A stretch of DNA of 64,000 nt from Bacteroidales bacterium. Its GTDB lineage: Bacteria > Bacteroidota > Bacteroidia > Bacteroidales > UBA3824. The stretch spans positions 17,657-81,656 of the forward strand of contig JAEERW010000016.1 of assembly GCA_016286055.1 (NCBI GenBank), in the 5' to 3' direction. A model generated the notes under the pieces. It was not told where the DNA came from and did no database searches. It saw only the letters and a program-made list of their open reading frames with translations. The translations under genes and the position numbers were made by a program. Below, piece after piece: positions 16,882 through 26,201 of this stretch. Each line of letters opens with the position of its first letter. Position 1 is the first letter of the stretch.

Positions 16882-17429
16882 AAGTAACAGTAGCAATCAC
16901 TGGTGCAAGCGGAACTATCTATGCCCAACGCCTCATCAATAAATTGGAAGAGTCGTCAGAAATAGAGCAAATTGCCGTAGTATTTAGCGATAATGGACTA
17001 AAAATTTATAACACAGAGACCCTTACCCCACTCCACCAAAACGAAAAGATAAAGATATATCCCAACAACACCTTTGCAGCGCCATTTGCGTCGGGTAGTT
17101 GCACATATTCGGCATTGATAGTGTGTCCATGTTCGTGCGGCACATTGGGCAGAATTGCCAACGGCATATCCGACTCTCTTATCACACGTGCAGCCGACGT
17201 TATGCTCAAAGAGCGCAGGAAACTGATTCTCGTTACTCGGGAAACCCCATTAAGCCTTATACACATCCAAAATATGGAGCTAATCACGCTCGCCGGAGGC
17301 ATCATTTGTCCCGCCTCTCCTTCGTTCTACTCCTCCCCTACCTCCATCGAACAGTTAGCCGACACAATTATTTACCGAATTTTATCCCTAATCGGCATAA
17401 AAAACAACGGATATAGGTGGCAAGAGTAA
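16878..17429 (+). CDS. ubiX: flavin prenyltransferase UbiX
   Basis: 183-residue flavoprotein that prenylates FMN to make the cofactor of UbiD-type decarboxylases, which act in ubiquinone or menaquinone and aromatic-acid metabolism. Family marks are VAITGASGTIYAQRLI at the N-terminus, FAAPFASGSCTYSALIVCPCSCGTLGRIANGISDSLITRAADVMLKERR in the middle and LVTRETPLSLIHIQNM, with AGGIICPASPSFY near the end. Length is normal. It overlaps the barrel-protein gene by 4 nt. No ubiD is in the window, so its partner must lie elsewhere. Confidence 0.96.
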   Translation: MKVTVAITGASGTIYAQRLINKLEESSEIEQIAVVFSDNGLKIYNTETLTPLHQNEKIKIYPNNTFAAPFASGSCTYSALIVCPCSCGTLGRIANGISDSLITRAADVMLKERRKLILVTRETPLSLIHIQNMELITLAGGIICPASPSFYSSPTSIEQLADTIIYRILSLIGIKNNGYRWQE

Positions 17430-17772
17430 AAAATCACTATTTTTTATATAAAATACTATTAATAAGCGAGTTATACTTGGTTATCTAAACATATTATACA
17501 TTATAAAAAAATAAAAAGATATTTTTTTTTAAAAAAAATTAAAAAAAAATGCAAAAATATTTGCATTTCTCATTTTTTTTGTTTATATTTGCAACATAAT
17601 TTAAAGAAATAAGTATAAGGTATTATAAAAAAGAAGTTATAATAACAATTACAAAACCTTTAAATTATATCATAACATATCAAATACGGTTTAAAAGCCG
17701 ATGCAAGTTGCCGCACAGGCATATATCTAAGGATAATACCTGAGCGATTATTTACATAAAAATTTGAGCGTT
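17430..17772 (+). promoter_or_regulatory. intergenic stretch with a promoter and a possibly structured 180-nt leader
   Basis: The first 130 nt are extremely AT-rich. TTTG (17560-17563), a 20-nt spacer and TATATTTG (17584-17591) form a consensus promoter. The transcript would begin near 17598 and carry about 175 nt before the lysozyme ATG. The last 85 nt are much richer in G and C and contain CAGG (17716-17719) facing CCTG (17739-17742), plus AAGCCGATGCAAGTTGCCGC upstream of it. A regulatory leader is possible; I match no known riboswitch class. Confidence 0.55.
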
Positions 17773-18402
17773 ATGAAAACTTTAATTTTAAGACTCGTAA
17801 TGAGTGTCGGTTGTGTAATGCTCACAAGTAGCACCACAGCCCCCGACCCTGACAGAAGTTACTTCGATATCAGGGGCGAGTATTTTGAGGAAAAACACGC
17901 CGAGGAATCGGTAGAAAGTTACACGATTATTCCTTGTAACTCTACAACTGGTTATTCCGACGCATTTGAAAAAACCATCGCGTTTATTAAAAAGCACGAG
18001 GGTTTCGCAGGCGGTAAGGCTTATTACTGCGCCGCCGGTTACAAGACCATTGGATACGGTCACGTGGTTAAAAGTAACGAGCACTTTAAAGACGACCGCA
18101 TTACACGTCAGGAGGCTGACCGTCTTCTCCGTAGCGACCTTAGCAAGTGTATCGTTCTTGCACGTAAACATACTTCGGGTCTTACCGAACATCAGTTGAT
18201 GGCGGTTGCCCACTTTATTTTCGCAAAGGGTATTGGTAGTTACCTTAAAAGTCAGTTGAAGGTGAAAATCGACAACGGCGAAAGCCCTGACGAGGAGTTC
18301 CGAAAATGGTGTAAGTATCACAAACCTGACGGTACTCTGGTAACAAGTCAGTACAGTTTGAATATCCGAAAATGGGAGATCGAAATGTTTAACTCTGAGT
18401 AA
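17773..18402 (+). CDS. GH24-type lysozyme (phage-lysozyme family), exported
   Basis: 210 residues from the ATG at 17773; an in-frame TTG at 17764 is unlikely to be the start. The N-terminus is a weak signal or lipoprotein-like segment (LILRLVMSVGCVMLTSSTT). The catalytic domain begins near residue 58: FIKKHEGF supplies the general-acid Glu, and AYYCAAGYKTIGYGH supplies the Thr, with Cys where T4 lysozyme has Asp20, a change also seen in some endolysins. The rest (ITRQEADRLLRSDL, LTEHQLMAVAHFIFAKGIGSYLKSQL) matches the family. It should cut peptidoglycan glycan strands. It is alone, with a long leader and a terminator, so it is likely a domesticated or regulated wall hydrolase, not part of a prophage. 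Confidence 0.92.
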   Translation: MKTLILRLVMSVGCVMLTSSTTAPDPDRSYFDIRGEYFEEKHAEESVESYTIIPCNSTTGYSDAFEKTIAFIKKHEGFAGGKAYYCAAGYKTIGYGHVVKSNEHFKDDRITRQEADRLLRSDLSKCIVLARKHTSGLTEHQLMAVAHFIFAKGIGSYLKSQLKVKIDNGESPDEEFRKWCKYHKPDGTLVTSQYSLNIRKWEIEMFNSE

Positions 18403-18408
18403 TAAATA

Positions 18409-18440
18409 AAAAAGCGGAATTTAAAGTTCCGCTTTTTTTA
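18409..18440. terminator. shared terminator between lysozyme and dihydrouridine synthase genes
   Basis: AAAAAGCGGAA pairs with TTCCGCTTTTTTT around TTTAAAG. The A and T runs on both sides let it work in both directions for the convergent genes. Confidence 0.85.
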
Positions 18441-18443
18441 TGT

Positions 18444-19439
18444 CTATTCAAAACTGAAATCTTTGTAACGTTCGCCCACCTCGTCTAATATGGCGTTTAT
18501 CGCCTCAGGGTCGGGCTCGGTAACCAGCCGCATCCTGTATGGCTTGAAATCGGGCACGCCTTTGAAATATTGCGAGTAATGACGGCGCATCTCCAACATT
18601 CCGCGTGTGTCGCCTTTCCACTGCATCGAGGTTTCCAATTGGTACTTGGCAAGTTTCACACGTTCAGCCACAGAGGGTTCGGGCGGAAGCACGCCTGTTT
18701 CAAGATATTGGTGAACAGTTTTAAATATCCACGGACAACCTACCGCTGCCCGGCCTATCATTATGGCGTCCACTCCGTAACGGTTTCGCATTTCGGCAGC
18801 CTTTTGCGGAGAGTCAACATCGCCATTGCCAATAATGGGAATATGCATACGGGGATTGTTTTTCACCTCACCGATGAGAGTCCAATCGGCTTCACCTTTA
18901 TATAATTGCATTCGGGTGCGTCCATGAATAGCAAGCGCCTTAATGCCAGCGTCTTGAAGGCGTTCGGCAAGAGAAACAATGATTTTTGAGTTATCGTCCC
19001 ACCCGAGGCGAGTTTTCACAGTAACTGGTATAGAAGGCACGGCGGCCACCACAGCCTTAACTATCTCAATCATGAGGTCGGGGTTTTGCAAAAGTCCGGC
19101 ACCGTCGCCACGAGTAGCAATCTTCTTTACAGGACAGCCGCAGTTGATATCGATCAAATCAGGTTTAAGTTCAGCAGCCATCCGCGCCGCCTCAGCCATA
19201 TGGTCGGGGTCGTGTCCGTAGATTTGAATTCCAGCAGGACGCTCCGAATCTTCCAAGTGCATCTTGCGCACGGTTTTGTCGATGTTGCGCACGAGGGCTT
19301 CGCTGGCTATAAACTCAGTATAAAGCATATCAGCACCGTACATCTTGCAAATATGGCGGAAAGAAACATCTGTAACGTCCTCCATAGGTGCAAGGAACAA
19401 GGGATAACGGTCAAATTTTATATCTCCGATAGTAAACAT
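18444..19439 (-). CDS. dusB: tRNA-dihydrouridine synthase (DusB-like)
   Basis: 331 residues from the ATG at 19439; the frame extends to 19490, but the extra 17 residues are not family-like. This FMN enzyme reduces uridines in the D-loop of tRNA. Visible marks are APMEDVTDVSFRHICKMYGADMLYTEF, ERPAGIQIYGHD, DINCGCPVKKIATRGDGAGLL (catalytic Cys within CGCP), VTVKTRLGW, IHGRTRMQLYKGEADW and IGNGDVDSPQKA with MIGRAAVGCPWIF. The specific type (DusB) is inferred from overall pattern and phylum. It ends close to a bidirectional terminator and is divergent from the MscS gene. Confidence 0.95.
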   Translation of the reverse strand: MFTIGDIKFDRYPLFLAPMEDVTDVSFRHICKMYGADMLYTEFIASEALVRNIDKTVRKMHLEDSERPAGIQIYGHDPDHMAEAARMAAELKPDLIDINCGCPVKKIATRGDGAGLLQNPDLMIEIVKAVVAAVPSIPVTVKTRLGWDDNSKIIVSLAERLQDAGIKALAIHGRTRMQLYKGEADWTLIGEVKNNPRMHIPIIGNGDVDSPQKAAEMRNRYGVDAIMIGRAAVGCPWIFKTVHQYLETGVLPPEPSVAERVKLAKYQLETSMQWKGDTRGMLEMRRHYSQYFKGVPDFKPYRMRLVTEPDPEAINAILDEVGERYKDFSFE

Positions 19440-19473
19440 CTGAAAAAAATTTTTCACAAAGGAACAAACTTTT

Positions 19474-19504
19474 TTTGAAAAAATAGCCAAAACCTATATT
19501 TTTG
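19474..19504 (+). promoter_or_regulatory. promoter for the MscS-type channel gene
   Basis: TTTG (19474-19477), a 19-nt spacer and TATTTTTG (19497-19504), 31 nt before the ATG. Confidence 0.6.
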
Positions 19505-19535
19505 GCGTTTTATAATAACAACACATCAGTACTAT

Positions 19536-21116
19536 ATGAGCAAAATATTCTTCGACTTATTTAAAGAGTTTTCCGACTATTTGATTTCCACCTTTACAGG
19601 ATGGGGCATATCGGCAGACTGGGCGATAATTTTCAAGGGCATTATCAATATGCTGATTATTGCCATAATATGTTTTATCAGTTACTTCATCACCAAACTG
19701 ATAATCAACCGCGTGGTGCACACCATAGTAACCAAAACCGAAAACAAGTACGACGACGAACTTGTAAAGCACAAGGTACTTGTTCCGCTGTCGCACATGG
19801 TACCCGCTGCTATCATTTACTATTTGATACAGTTTGCCATTACTGATCCCAACTGGGTGCAGCACATTCGCACAGCTTGCTATGTATACAACATATTCTC
19901 GGTGATGCTCACAGTGCTCAAAGCCCTTAACGCTGCCAACGACATTCTCGATTCTATCATGCGCCAAAAACGTCGCAAGATGAGTTTCAAGGGGTATGCT
20001 CAGGTGGCAAAAATCATCACCATACTTATCTGCGGCATTCTTTCCATATCAATCATACTTGGCAAAAGTCCCGACGCGCTACTAACTGGACTCGCAGGTA
20101 TGTCGGCAGTGCTGATGTTAGTGTTCAAGGATTCTATCTCGGGATTTGTGGCTTCAATACAACTATCCACCATGAATATGATAAAGAAAGACGACTGGAT
20201 AACAATAGCCAGCCGCAGCATAGAGGGTCACGTTATCGACATCAACCTTACAACGGTGAAAGTGAGAAATTTTGATAACAGTATAGTAACTATTCCCACG
20301 GCATCGTTGATGAGCGAGTCGTTTATCAACTGGAGCAATATGCAAGAAACCAAAGCCCGCCGCATCAAACGCACCATACCCATTGATGCCGACAGTATCA
20401 AAACCGCCGACCAGGAATTATTAAACAAACTTAAGAAATACACCCTTCTTACCGACTACATCAAGGAACGCCAAGAGCAGATAAAAGGTGGCGACCCTAA
20501 CGTGGAATTCGACAAACGCGAGCTATCAAACATAGAGTTGTTTAGAAAATACATCGAATTTTATATCCGCGCCAATTTCCAAGTGTTTAAAAAATATACT
20601 CCCACGATGGTAAAGTCAAAGAAATACAGTCGCGAGGAGTACATTATCCACGACAAAGAGGAGTTTCTCAAAATCAACGGCGAGACGGCAGAGGAGTTTC
20701 TGGCTCAAGACGAAAACGGCAACACATACATTCAGAGTTTCGCAAAGTTTGTAAAGAGCCGAGGACAGAAGCTGGAAGTGGACAAAAAAGACCCAAAAAC
20801 CTTCTACCCCGTTACCGCTTCGATAGAGAAAGACTTTGTGAACAACGAACTTATGGGCCACACCGTTTACAACCGCATATTGGAGAAAGACGGCGTGTTT
20901 GTAGAAAACGGACACCTGATGGTACGCCAAATGCAACCCACACCCACTGGCATTCCACTTGAAATATATGCATTTACCAAGATAACAGAATGGGGAGCGT
21001 TTGAAAAAATACAGACAGCATTTTTTGAGCACCTCTTCAATGTGGTAAAAGACTTCGACCTAAAAGTATACCAGCTGTCGCCCGAAGACCGTGCGACAAC
21101 AGCATTATCATATTAG
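19536..21116 (+). CDS. MscS-family mechanosensitive channel (YbdG-like)
   Basis: 526 residues. Five hydrophobic segments occupy roughly residues 25-195, and the pore-lining last one contains SPDALLTGLAGMSAVLMLVFKDSISGFVASIQL. The MscS beta domain follows: MIKKDDWITIASRSIEGHVIDINLTTVKVRNFDNSIVTIPTASLMSESFINWS. The long C-terminal cytoplasmic region (280-526) contains an insert relative to small MscS, as in the YbdG/MscM group. It should relieve osmotic stress. It has its own promoter; the ADP-ribosylglycohydrolase gene follows after 21 nt and may be cotranscribed. Confidence 0.94.
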   Translation: MSKIFFDLFKEFSDYLISTFTGWGISADWAIIFKGIINMLIIAIICFISYFITKLIINRVVHTIVTKTENKYDDELVKHKVLVPLSHMVPAAIIYYLIQFAITDPNWVQHIRTACYVYNIFSVMLTVLKALNAANDILDSIMRQKRRKMSFKGYAQVAKIITILICGILSISIILGKSPDALLTGLAGMSAVLMLVFKDSISGFVASIQLSTMNMIKKDDWITIASRSIEGHVIDINLTTVKVRNFDNSIVTIPTASLMSESFINWSNMQETKARRIKRTIPIDADSIKTADQELLNKLKKYTLLTDYIKERQEQIKGGDPNVEFDKRELSNIELFRKYIEFYIRANFQVFKKYTPTMVKSKKYSREEYIIHDKEEFLKINGETAEEFLAQDENGNTYIQSFAKFVKSRGQKLEVDKKDPKTFYPVTASIEKDFVNNELMGHTVYNRILEKDGVFVENGHLMVRQMQPTPTGIPLEIYAFTKITEWGAFEKIQTAFFEHLFNVVKDFDLKVYQLSPEDRATTALSY

Positions 21117-21137
21117 CAACCAATAAACTATACCATT

Positions 21138-21899
21138 ATGTTAGGAGCAATCATAGGCGATATAATAGGTTCGCGTTTCGAGTACGGCGGGCGCAACATG
21201 CCCAACTTCCAACTCTTTACGCCAGAGTGCGACATTACCGACGACACCATCTGCACAGTTGCCATTGCCGACGCCATAATCAACGGTGCAGACTACGGCG
21301 AATCCCTTATAAAATGGTGCAACAAATATCCGTTTCCACTGGGAGGATACGGCAGCAAGCTTACAGCGTGGCTCAAAAGCACCCAGCAAAAAGCCTACGA
21401 TAGTTGGGGCAACGGCTCGGCAATGCGTGTGAGCGCCATAGGCTGGGCGTTCGATTCGGAACTCAAAACAGCAAAAGAGGCAACCAAATCGGCAAAACCC
21501 ACACACAGTCATCCCGAAGGTATAAAAGGAGCTGTTTGCGTTGCCGACCTGATATTTTTACTCCGCACAAAAAGGATAGTAAAAGCAGACGTTGCCGACA
21601 TTGTAAAAGAGCGCTTTGATTACAACATGCCAGTGCTCAGCGATGTAAAAGGTATGCACGACAGCTGTATGGAAACAGTTCCGCAAGCCATTGAGTGCTT
21701 TTTAGAAGCCGAGAGTTTTGAAAGCACCATCCGCAAAGCGGTAGAGATAGGCGGCGACACCGACACCACAGCAGCCATAGCTGGTTCAATAGCGGAAGCC
21801 TACTATCCTATACCTCAGGATATTAAAGAGAAAGCTTTGAAGTATCTCGACAACGACATGAAAGCCATAGTAGCCGAATTTTTTGCAAAATTCAGATAG
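21138..21899 (+). CDS. ADP-ribosylglycohydrolase-family protein
   Basis: 253 residues. It begins MLGAIIGDIIGSRFEYGG. Metal-binding motifs are visible as ITDDTICTVAIADAI (residues about 33-47) and GGDTDTTAAIAG (about 216-227), the two Asp/Thr clusters that hold the magnesium pair in ARH/DraG enzymes. The enzyme should remove ADP-ribose from proteins, nucleic acids or small molecules; the substrate is unknown. It lies 21 nt after the MscS gene. A DUF3990 protein, likely related to ADP-ribosyltransferases, is encoded 40 kb away, but nothing ties the two. Confidence 0.9.
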   Translation: MLGAIIGDIIGSRFEYGGRNMPNFQLFTPECDITDDTICTVAIADAIINGADYGESLIKWCNKYPFPLGGYGSKLTAWLKSTQQKAYDSWGNGSAMRVSAIGWAFDSELKTAKEATKSAKPTHSHPEGIKGAVCVADLIFLLRTKRIVKADVADIVKERFDYNMPVLSDVKGMHDSCMETVPQAIECFLEAESFESTIRKAVEIGGDTDTTAAIAGSIAEAYYPIPQDIKEKALKYLDNDMKAIVAEFFAKFR

Positions 21900-22307
21900 C
21901 TAGGCAACAACGCCGTTAAAACTGAATATATCGGAGCGAAGGCCAAGTCAATTAAGAATAAACAAAGGATATTGAGATATTAAAAATATACACAAAACTT
22001 GCCAAATAGTAACATAAAGACTTATATAATATAAGTATACAAGTATAAATAAAAACTAAATGTATCCAATTGTTAACTAAAATAATATTACAAATGTAAA
22101 AACATAAAACAAACAACCTAATAAACAACTACTTAGCTAATATTAAAACAAGGTAAATGTGAATTAAATATCCAAAACACTATCCGTGTTTATCTTAACG
22201 AATTATTAGAAAAACAAAAACAAAAAGGTAAATTTTAAAAAAAACGACAAAAACTAAGATAATTTATATAACTTCGTATTTTGAAAAAATAGTGCGTCAA
22301 GGGAAAT
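21900..22307. other. long AT-rich intergenic stretch, no gene seen
   Basis: About 400 nt with no convincing reading frame. The last part has a one-base-short -7-like box (TATTTTG, 22277-22283) before the ATG at 22308. No terminator hairpin or repeat family is evident, only short A/T repeats such as TATAATATAAGTATA. Confidence 0.55.
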
Positions 22308-25061
22308 ATGACAAAAGAAAGTGCATATATATCTGCAATAATAACAGCATTGCTATTGACATTGTGCAGCAGCTGCAAAGAAAACGTAGAAGCAGCTGCC
22401 GACCCTGTATTCAGTGCTATTCCTTATGAACCAAGTCTAATAATCACCACAAGCGACATTGTTTCGCTCACCAACAGAATAAAAGAAGGAGGCGCAGCTT
22501 GGAACGATATCAAAAGCACAAACCAGTTTCAAACCGCAGATGCGCTTTTCAAAGAGATAAACACCCTGCTTACAAAAGAAGACAACCTGAGAGCGGTAAT
22601 AAGAAACAAAAGTTTTGCCATAGCATTTTACAATATGGGCAACAGAATTTCTGGATTAGGTGCAATCTACGCAGGAAAAAACGCAGGTAAGATACTTTTT
22701 GAATCGATAAACAATTTGTCGAAAGAATACGAACTAAAAATATCAGGTGCAAAATACGAAGACGTAAGCATCTACTGCGCAAAATCTCCAAACCTTAAAC
22801 GTGCAGTATATTTTACATTCTTCAAAAACTTCATTCTATTCAGCTACAGCGACATATACATCCAAAATTCTATAAGGCAACTAAAAGGAAACGAAAGCAT
22901 AGTAAACATAAAACCACTCAACAAGATTATCACATTCAAAGACAATGACGCAGATGCAAACATAATTATCAATTACGCAAAATTTTACGAAACTATAGGT
23001 TCAATACTCAACAGCAATAAAAAATCCATTACAAAGAAAATAGCCAGATTTGCAGATTGGTCGGTATTAGACCTCTCGGCCCACAACCAGAGTGTAACGT
23101 TAACCGGATTCAGTAGCGCAAAAGAAAAAACTGGCGCATACGTCAACATTTTCGACAAGCAAGACCCCGTATCAAACAGTTTTGAAGACTATATACCAAG
23201 CAAAACAATACAATTTGCGTCAATTGGCATATCAGACATCGAAAAATTTAAAACCAGTTACAAACAATACATCGAACTTAGCGAACGCAAAAACGATTAC
23301 GACGCACAAGACAATACAAACAGCAAAAAATACAAAATCACATTAGAACAAGAGATCTACAAAATAGTTTCAAATAGAATTACAGAATTTACCACCGATT
23401 ACAGTATAGCCACAAGAGCCAACGACAACTACATAATTGCCGAAACCGACGACGAGGAACTCGCAAAAAAAACATTACTCGGAATAGTAAGCAAATTTCA
23501 GCAAAACAATAATAAAACAGATTCTGAAATAGCAACAGCCATAATATCACAAAATAAGAAAAAATATATAGTGTACTATTTTCCAATAAAAAACCTATTT
23601 GCCACATACTTTGGGGAGATATTCGGAACAATGGACTACAGCTATATGACAATCTACAACTCAAAACTGGTATTTGCTCAAAACGTTAACGCCATAAAAG
23701 AGTATATCAACGCTATGGAGGCAGGGAAAACACTGTCGAACAATTCATACTACAAAGAATTTAGCGAACTCATCAACGGCAAAAGCAACATTTTTTACTA
23801 CACCGACCTTGCTTACAACAAAAACACAATAGCCGACCTATTAAACCAAACTTACAAAAACGAATACATAAAAAACTACCAGCAGTTGAAAAATTTCCGT
23901 TCCACTGCACTGCAAGTGAGCAGAATAGACGAGAGATACTATACAAACATAGTATTGAAATACAGCGATATGGTAGAAACAGAACGACTAATAAACTGGA
24001 AAACAGAACTTGACTCAACGGCGATAATAAAACCACAAATAGTAAAAAACTTTGAAACTGGCGAAAACAACATACTTGTACAAGACGAATCTCGCAAAAT
24101 ACACCTTATTGACAAAAACGGCATAAGGATATGGAAGAAACAGCTTCCAGAAGTAATTGTAGGCAAAGTACACGAAGTAGACCTATACCACAACGGCAAA
24201 ATCCAGTTTATGTTTGGAACAGAAAACTTCATACACTGCATCGACAAAAACGGCAACTACGTTGAAAACTTTCCGTTAGAGATAAAAGGCGGAATATCAA
24301 GCGAGATATCGGTATTTGACTACGAAAATGATGGAAATTACCGAATTTTTGTTCCATGCAACAACAAAAAGTTGTACCTTTACACCAAAAATGGAACACC
24401 ATTAAACACATGGAAACCAGTGGAAACCATAGAGAAAATAATTACACCAGTACAATATCTACGATACAAAGACAACGAGTATTTGGTATTTGCCGACAAT
24501 CTAAAGACCTACATACTCAATAGGAAAGGCGAACCCAAAGTAGTGCCCACAAAAAATTTCCCCAAGGCACCCAAAACTAAATACTACATTGAAGGCACTG
24601 ACGATGGCGTAAACCTAAGATTCATTACTACCAACGCAGCAGGCGAAATAGAATACATCAACAACGATGGTTCGTCGGAAACAAAAAAAATAAAAAGCTA
24701 CAGTATAAATCACAACTTTTTAATGGAAGATATCAATGGTGACGGACGCAAAGAATATATTTTTACAGAAAACAACACCATAGAAATATACGACGACAGA
24801 TTTCAGAAAATAGGCGACTATTTTACCGAAGGAGAGATAACGGGCAACCCGATAATATTCAAATTTGGCGGCAGCAACAACAAAATTGGCGTTACATGTG
24901 CCAATACCGACAAAGCCTACTTGCTCGACAACAAATGCAAACCGATTGATGGATTCCCCATAAACGGAATCACAGATATCAGTATTACAAAATTTGGCAG
25001 AGAATACTGCCTGATAATAGGAAACAAGGATAAATACTTATACAATTATACAATAAAATAA
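22308..25061 (+). CDS. large surface lipoprotein (DUF3352-like) with beta-propeller-like C-half
   Basis: 917 residues. The N-terminus ends in a lipobox-like LCSSC (residue about 23). Residues 35-560 resemble DUF3352 proteins: AIPYEPSLIITTSDIVSLTNRI, DWSVLDLSAHNQ, and NYIIAETDDEELAKK with a related repeat at AKFYETIG. Residues about 590-917 have repeated short beta-units (IHLIDKNGIRIWKKQLP, FIHCIDKNGNYVENFPLEIKGG, LYLYTKNGTPLNTW) and one FG-GAP/VCBS-like DINGDGRKEYIF, suggesting a propeller. It heads a three-gene operon (gap 10 nt to the next). Function unknown; probably an envelope protein facing the surface. Confidence 0.72.
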   Translation: MTKESAYISAIITALLLTLCSSCKENVEAAADPVFSAIPYEPSLIITTSDIVSLTNRIKEGGAAWNDIKSTNQFQTADALFKEINTLLTKEDNLRAVIRNKSFAIAFYNMGNRISGLGAIYAGKNAGKILFESINNLSKEYELKISGAKYEDVSIYCAKSPNLKRAVYFTFFKNFILFSYSDIYIQNSIRQLKGNESIVNIKPLNKIITFKDNDADANIIINYAKFYETIGSILNSNKKSITKKIARFADWSVLDLSAHNQSVTLTGFSSAKEKTGAYVNIFDKQDPVSNSFEDYIPSKTIQFASIGISDIEKFKTSYKQYIELSERKNDYDAQDNTNSKKYKITLEQEIYKIVSNRITEFTTDYSIATRANDNYIIAETDDEELAKKTLLGIVSKFQQNNNKTDSEIATAIISQNKKKYIVYYFPIKNLFATYFGEIFGTMDYSYMTIYNSKLVFAQNVNAIKEYINAMEAGKTLSNNSYYKEFSELINGKSNIFYYTDLAYNKNTIADLLNQTYKNEYIKNYQQLKNFRSTALQVSRIDERYYTNIVLKYSDMVETERLINWKTELDSTAIIKPQIVKNFETGENNILVQDESRKIHLIDKNGIRIWKKQLPEVIVGKVHEVDLYHNGKIQFMFGTENFIHCIDKNGNYVENFPLEIKGGISSEISVFDYENDGNYRIFVPCNNKKLYLYTKNGTPLNTWKPVETIEKIITPVQYLRYKDNEYLVFADNLKTYILNRKGEPKVVPTKNFPKAPKTKYYIEGTDDGVNLRFITTNAAGEIEYINNDGSSETKKIKSYSINHNFLMEDINGDGRKEYIFTENNTIEIYDDRFQKIGDYFTEGEITGNPIIFKFGGSNNKIGVTCANTDKAYLLDNKCKPIDGFPINGITDISITKFGREYCLIIGNKDKYLYNYTIK

Positions 25062-25071
25062 AAATAAAACT

Positions 25072-26184
25072 ATGAAAAAGCAATTAATAACCATGATCAC
25101 CGGCGCACTGCTGTTATCGTCAGCAATAACAGCGTGCCGCGACGATTTCGAATTTGACGAGTTCGAAAAATACGACGACTCAATTGCAATCAACGGAAAA
25201 GTGGCATCGCCATTGATCAACACAAGAATGAAGTTTTCTGACGTTAACACAAAGAGCATCAACGAACGTCTTAATTTTTCTTACGACAACAGCGGGCTGA
25301 CACATATGGTTGTAAACCAAGACGATAAAGTCATTAACCTACCTAACATGCTAAGTCCTGCAGAATTAGCTGCACTGGGTCTCCCCCCGCAAACATGGGA
25401 AAAAACCTACACAACAGACAAACAAAGCATATTTCAAGACAGAGCTGGCGGTACATTCTTTATAAAAAATCCTACCTTCACCCTAAATAAGAAGGTAATG
25501 AAAAATAGTACCATTTTGCTCAAAATCAACAAAATAGACTTCTACAACACCAGCGGAACCCTGCTTAAAACCATATCTCCAATAAACGATGAATTTGGAG
25601 AATCAATAGTACTAAACAACGAAAACACCAACGGAGGTTTGTCAGAAGCTCTTGAAATGATGCCTGATTACTATGTACTACAGTATACAGCAAAATCTGA
25701 TGCCATAGAAAACGGTGACAAAATGAAGATCAATGTAATATTGGATCTCCCGTTAGAGATAAAAACCGACAAATTTTCTATCCGCGACACAATGGTTATC
25801 GACATCGACGACATTATAGAAAATGCTGACAAACTTATAATAAAGACCAAAGTTCAAAACAACATACCAGTTGAAATAAAGCTGAGAGCTAATTTTCTTG
25901 CCCAAGGGGTAGTAATAGACTCAATATATGAACAAGGACCATTAGTAATTGACGCAGCTACTACCGACGACGACGGCAAGGTTCTCAATACCACAGCCAC
26001 CGACCGCATCAACACATTCGACAAAATGCGAATCACAAAATTACTAAACGCTAATTGCGACAAATTGTCGTACGAATTTGTGATATCTTCCGACCAATCC
26101 AAATATGTTAAAATAACCGAAAACCAAACCCTCGACCTTAGAATGTCGATGTGCGTAGAAGCAGGATTTTCAACCAAAGACTAA
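25072..26184 (+). CDS. lipoprotein of unknown function, 370 aa
   Basis: The signal ends in AITAC (Cys about 22), giving a mature lipoprotein with an acidic start RDDFEFDEFEKYDD. The remainder looks beta-rich, with repeated strands such as FFIKNPTFTLNKKVMKNSTILLKINKIDFYN and KIKTKVQNNIPVEIKLRANF. It is the middle gene of a surface operon (10 nt after the 917-residue lipoprotein, 17 nt before the barrel-protein gene). Gene order lipoprotein, lipoprotein, barrel suggests the three products form one outer-membrane assembly. I recognise no enzyme motif. Confidence 0.72.
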   Translation: MKKQLITMITGALLLSSAITACRDDFEFDEFEKYDDSIAINGKVASPLINTRMKFSDVNTKSINERLNFSYDNSGLTHMVVNQDDKVINLPNMLSPAELAALGLPPQTWEKTYTTDKQSIFQDRAGGTFFIKNPTFTLNKKVMKNSTILLKINKIDFYNTSGTLLKTISPINDEFGESIVLNNENTNGGLSEALEMMPDYYVLQYTAKSDAIENGDKMKINVILDLPLEIKTDKFSIRDTMVIDIDDIIENADKLIIKTKVQNNIPVEIKLRANFLAQGVVIDSIYEQGPLVIDAATTDDDGKVLNTTATDRINTFDKMRITKLLNANCDKLSYEFVISSDQSKYVKITENQTLDLRMSMCVEAGFSTKD

Positions 26185-26201
26185 TTAAAAAAAGCACACA
26201 G

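Noticed and set aside
17764..17772. TTG start of the lysozyme gene
   Set aside because: The ATG at 17773 gives the normal N-terminus; the TTG adds only three residues.
17773..18402. Prophage remnant (lysozyme gene)
   Set aside because: No holin, tail or integrase genes nearby; it is flanked by housekeeping genes.
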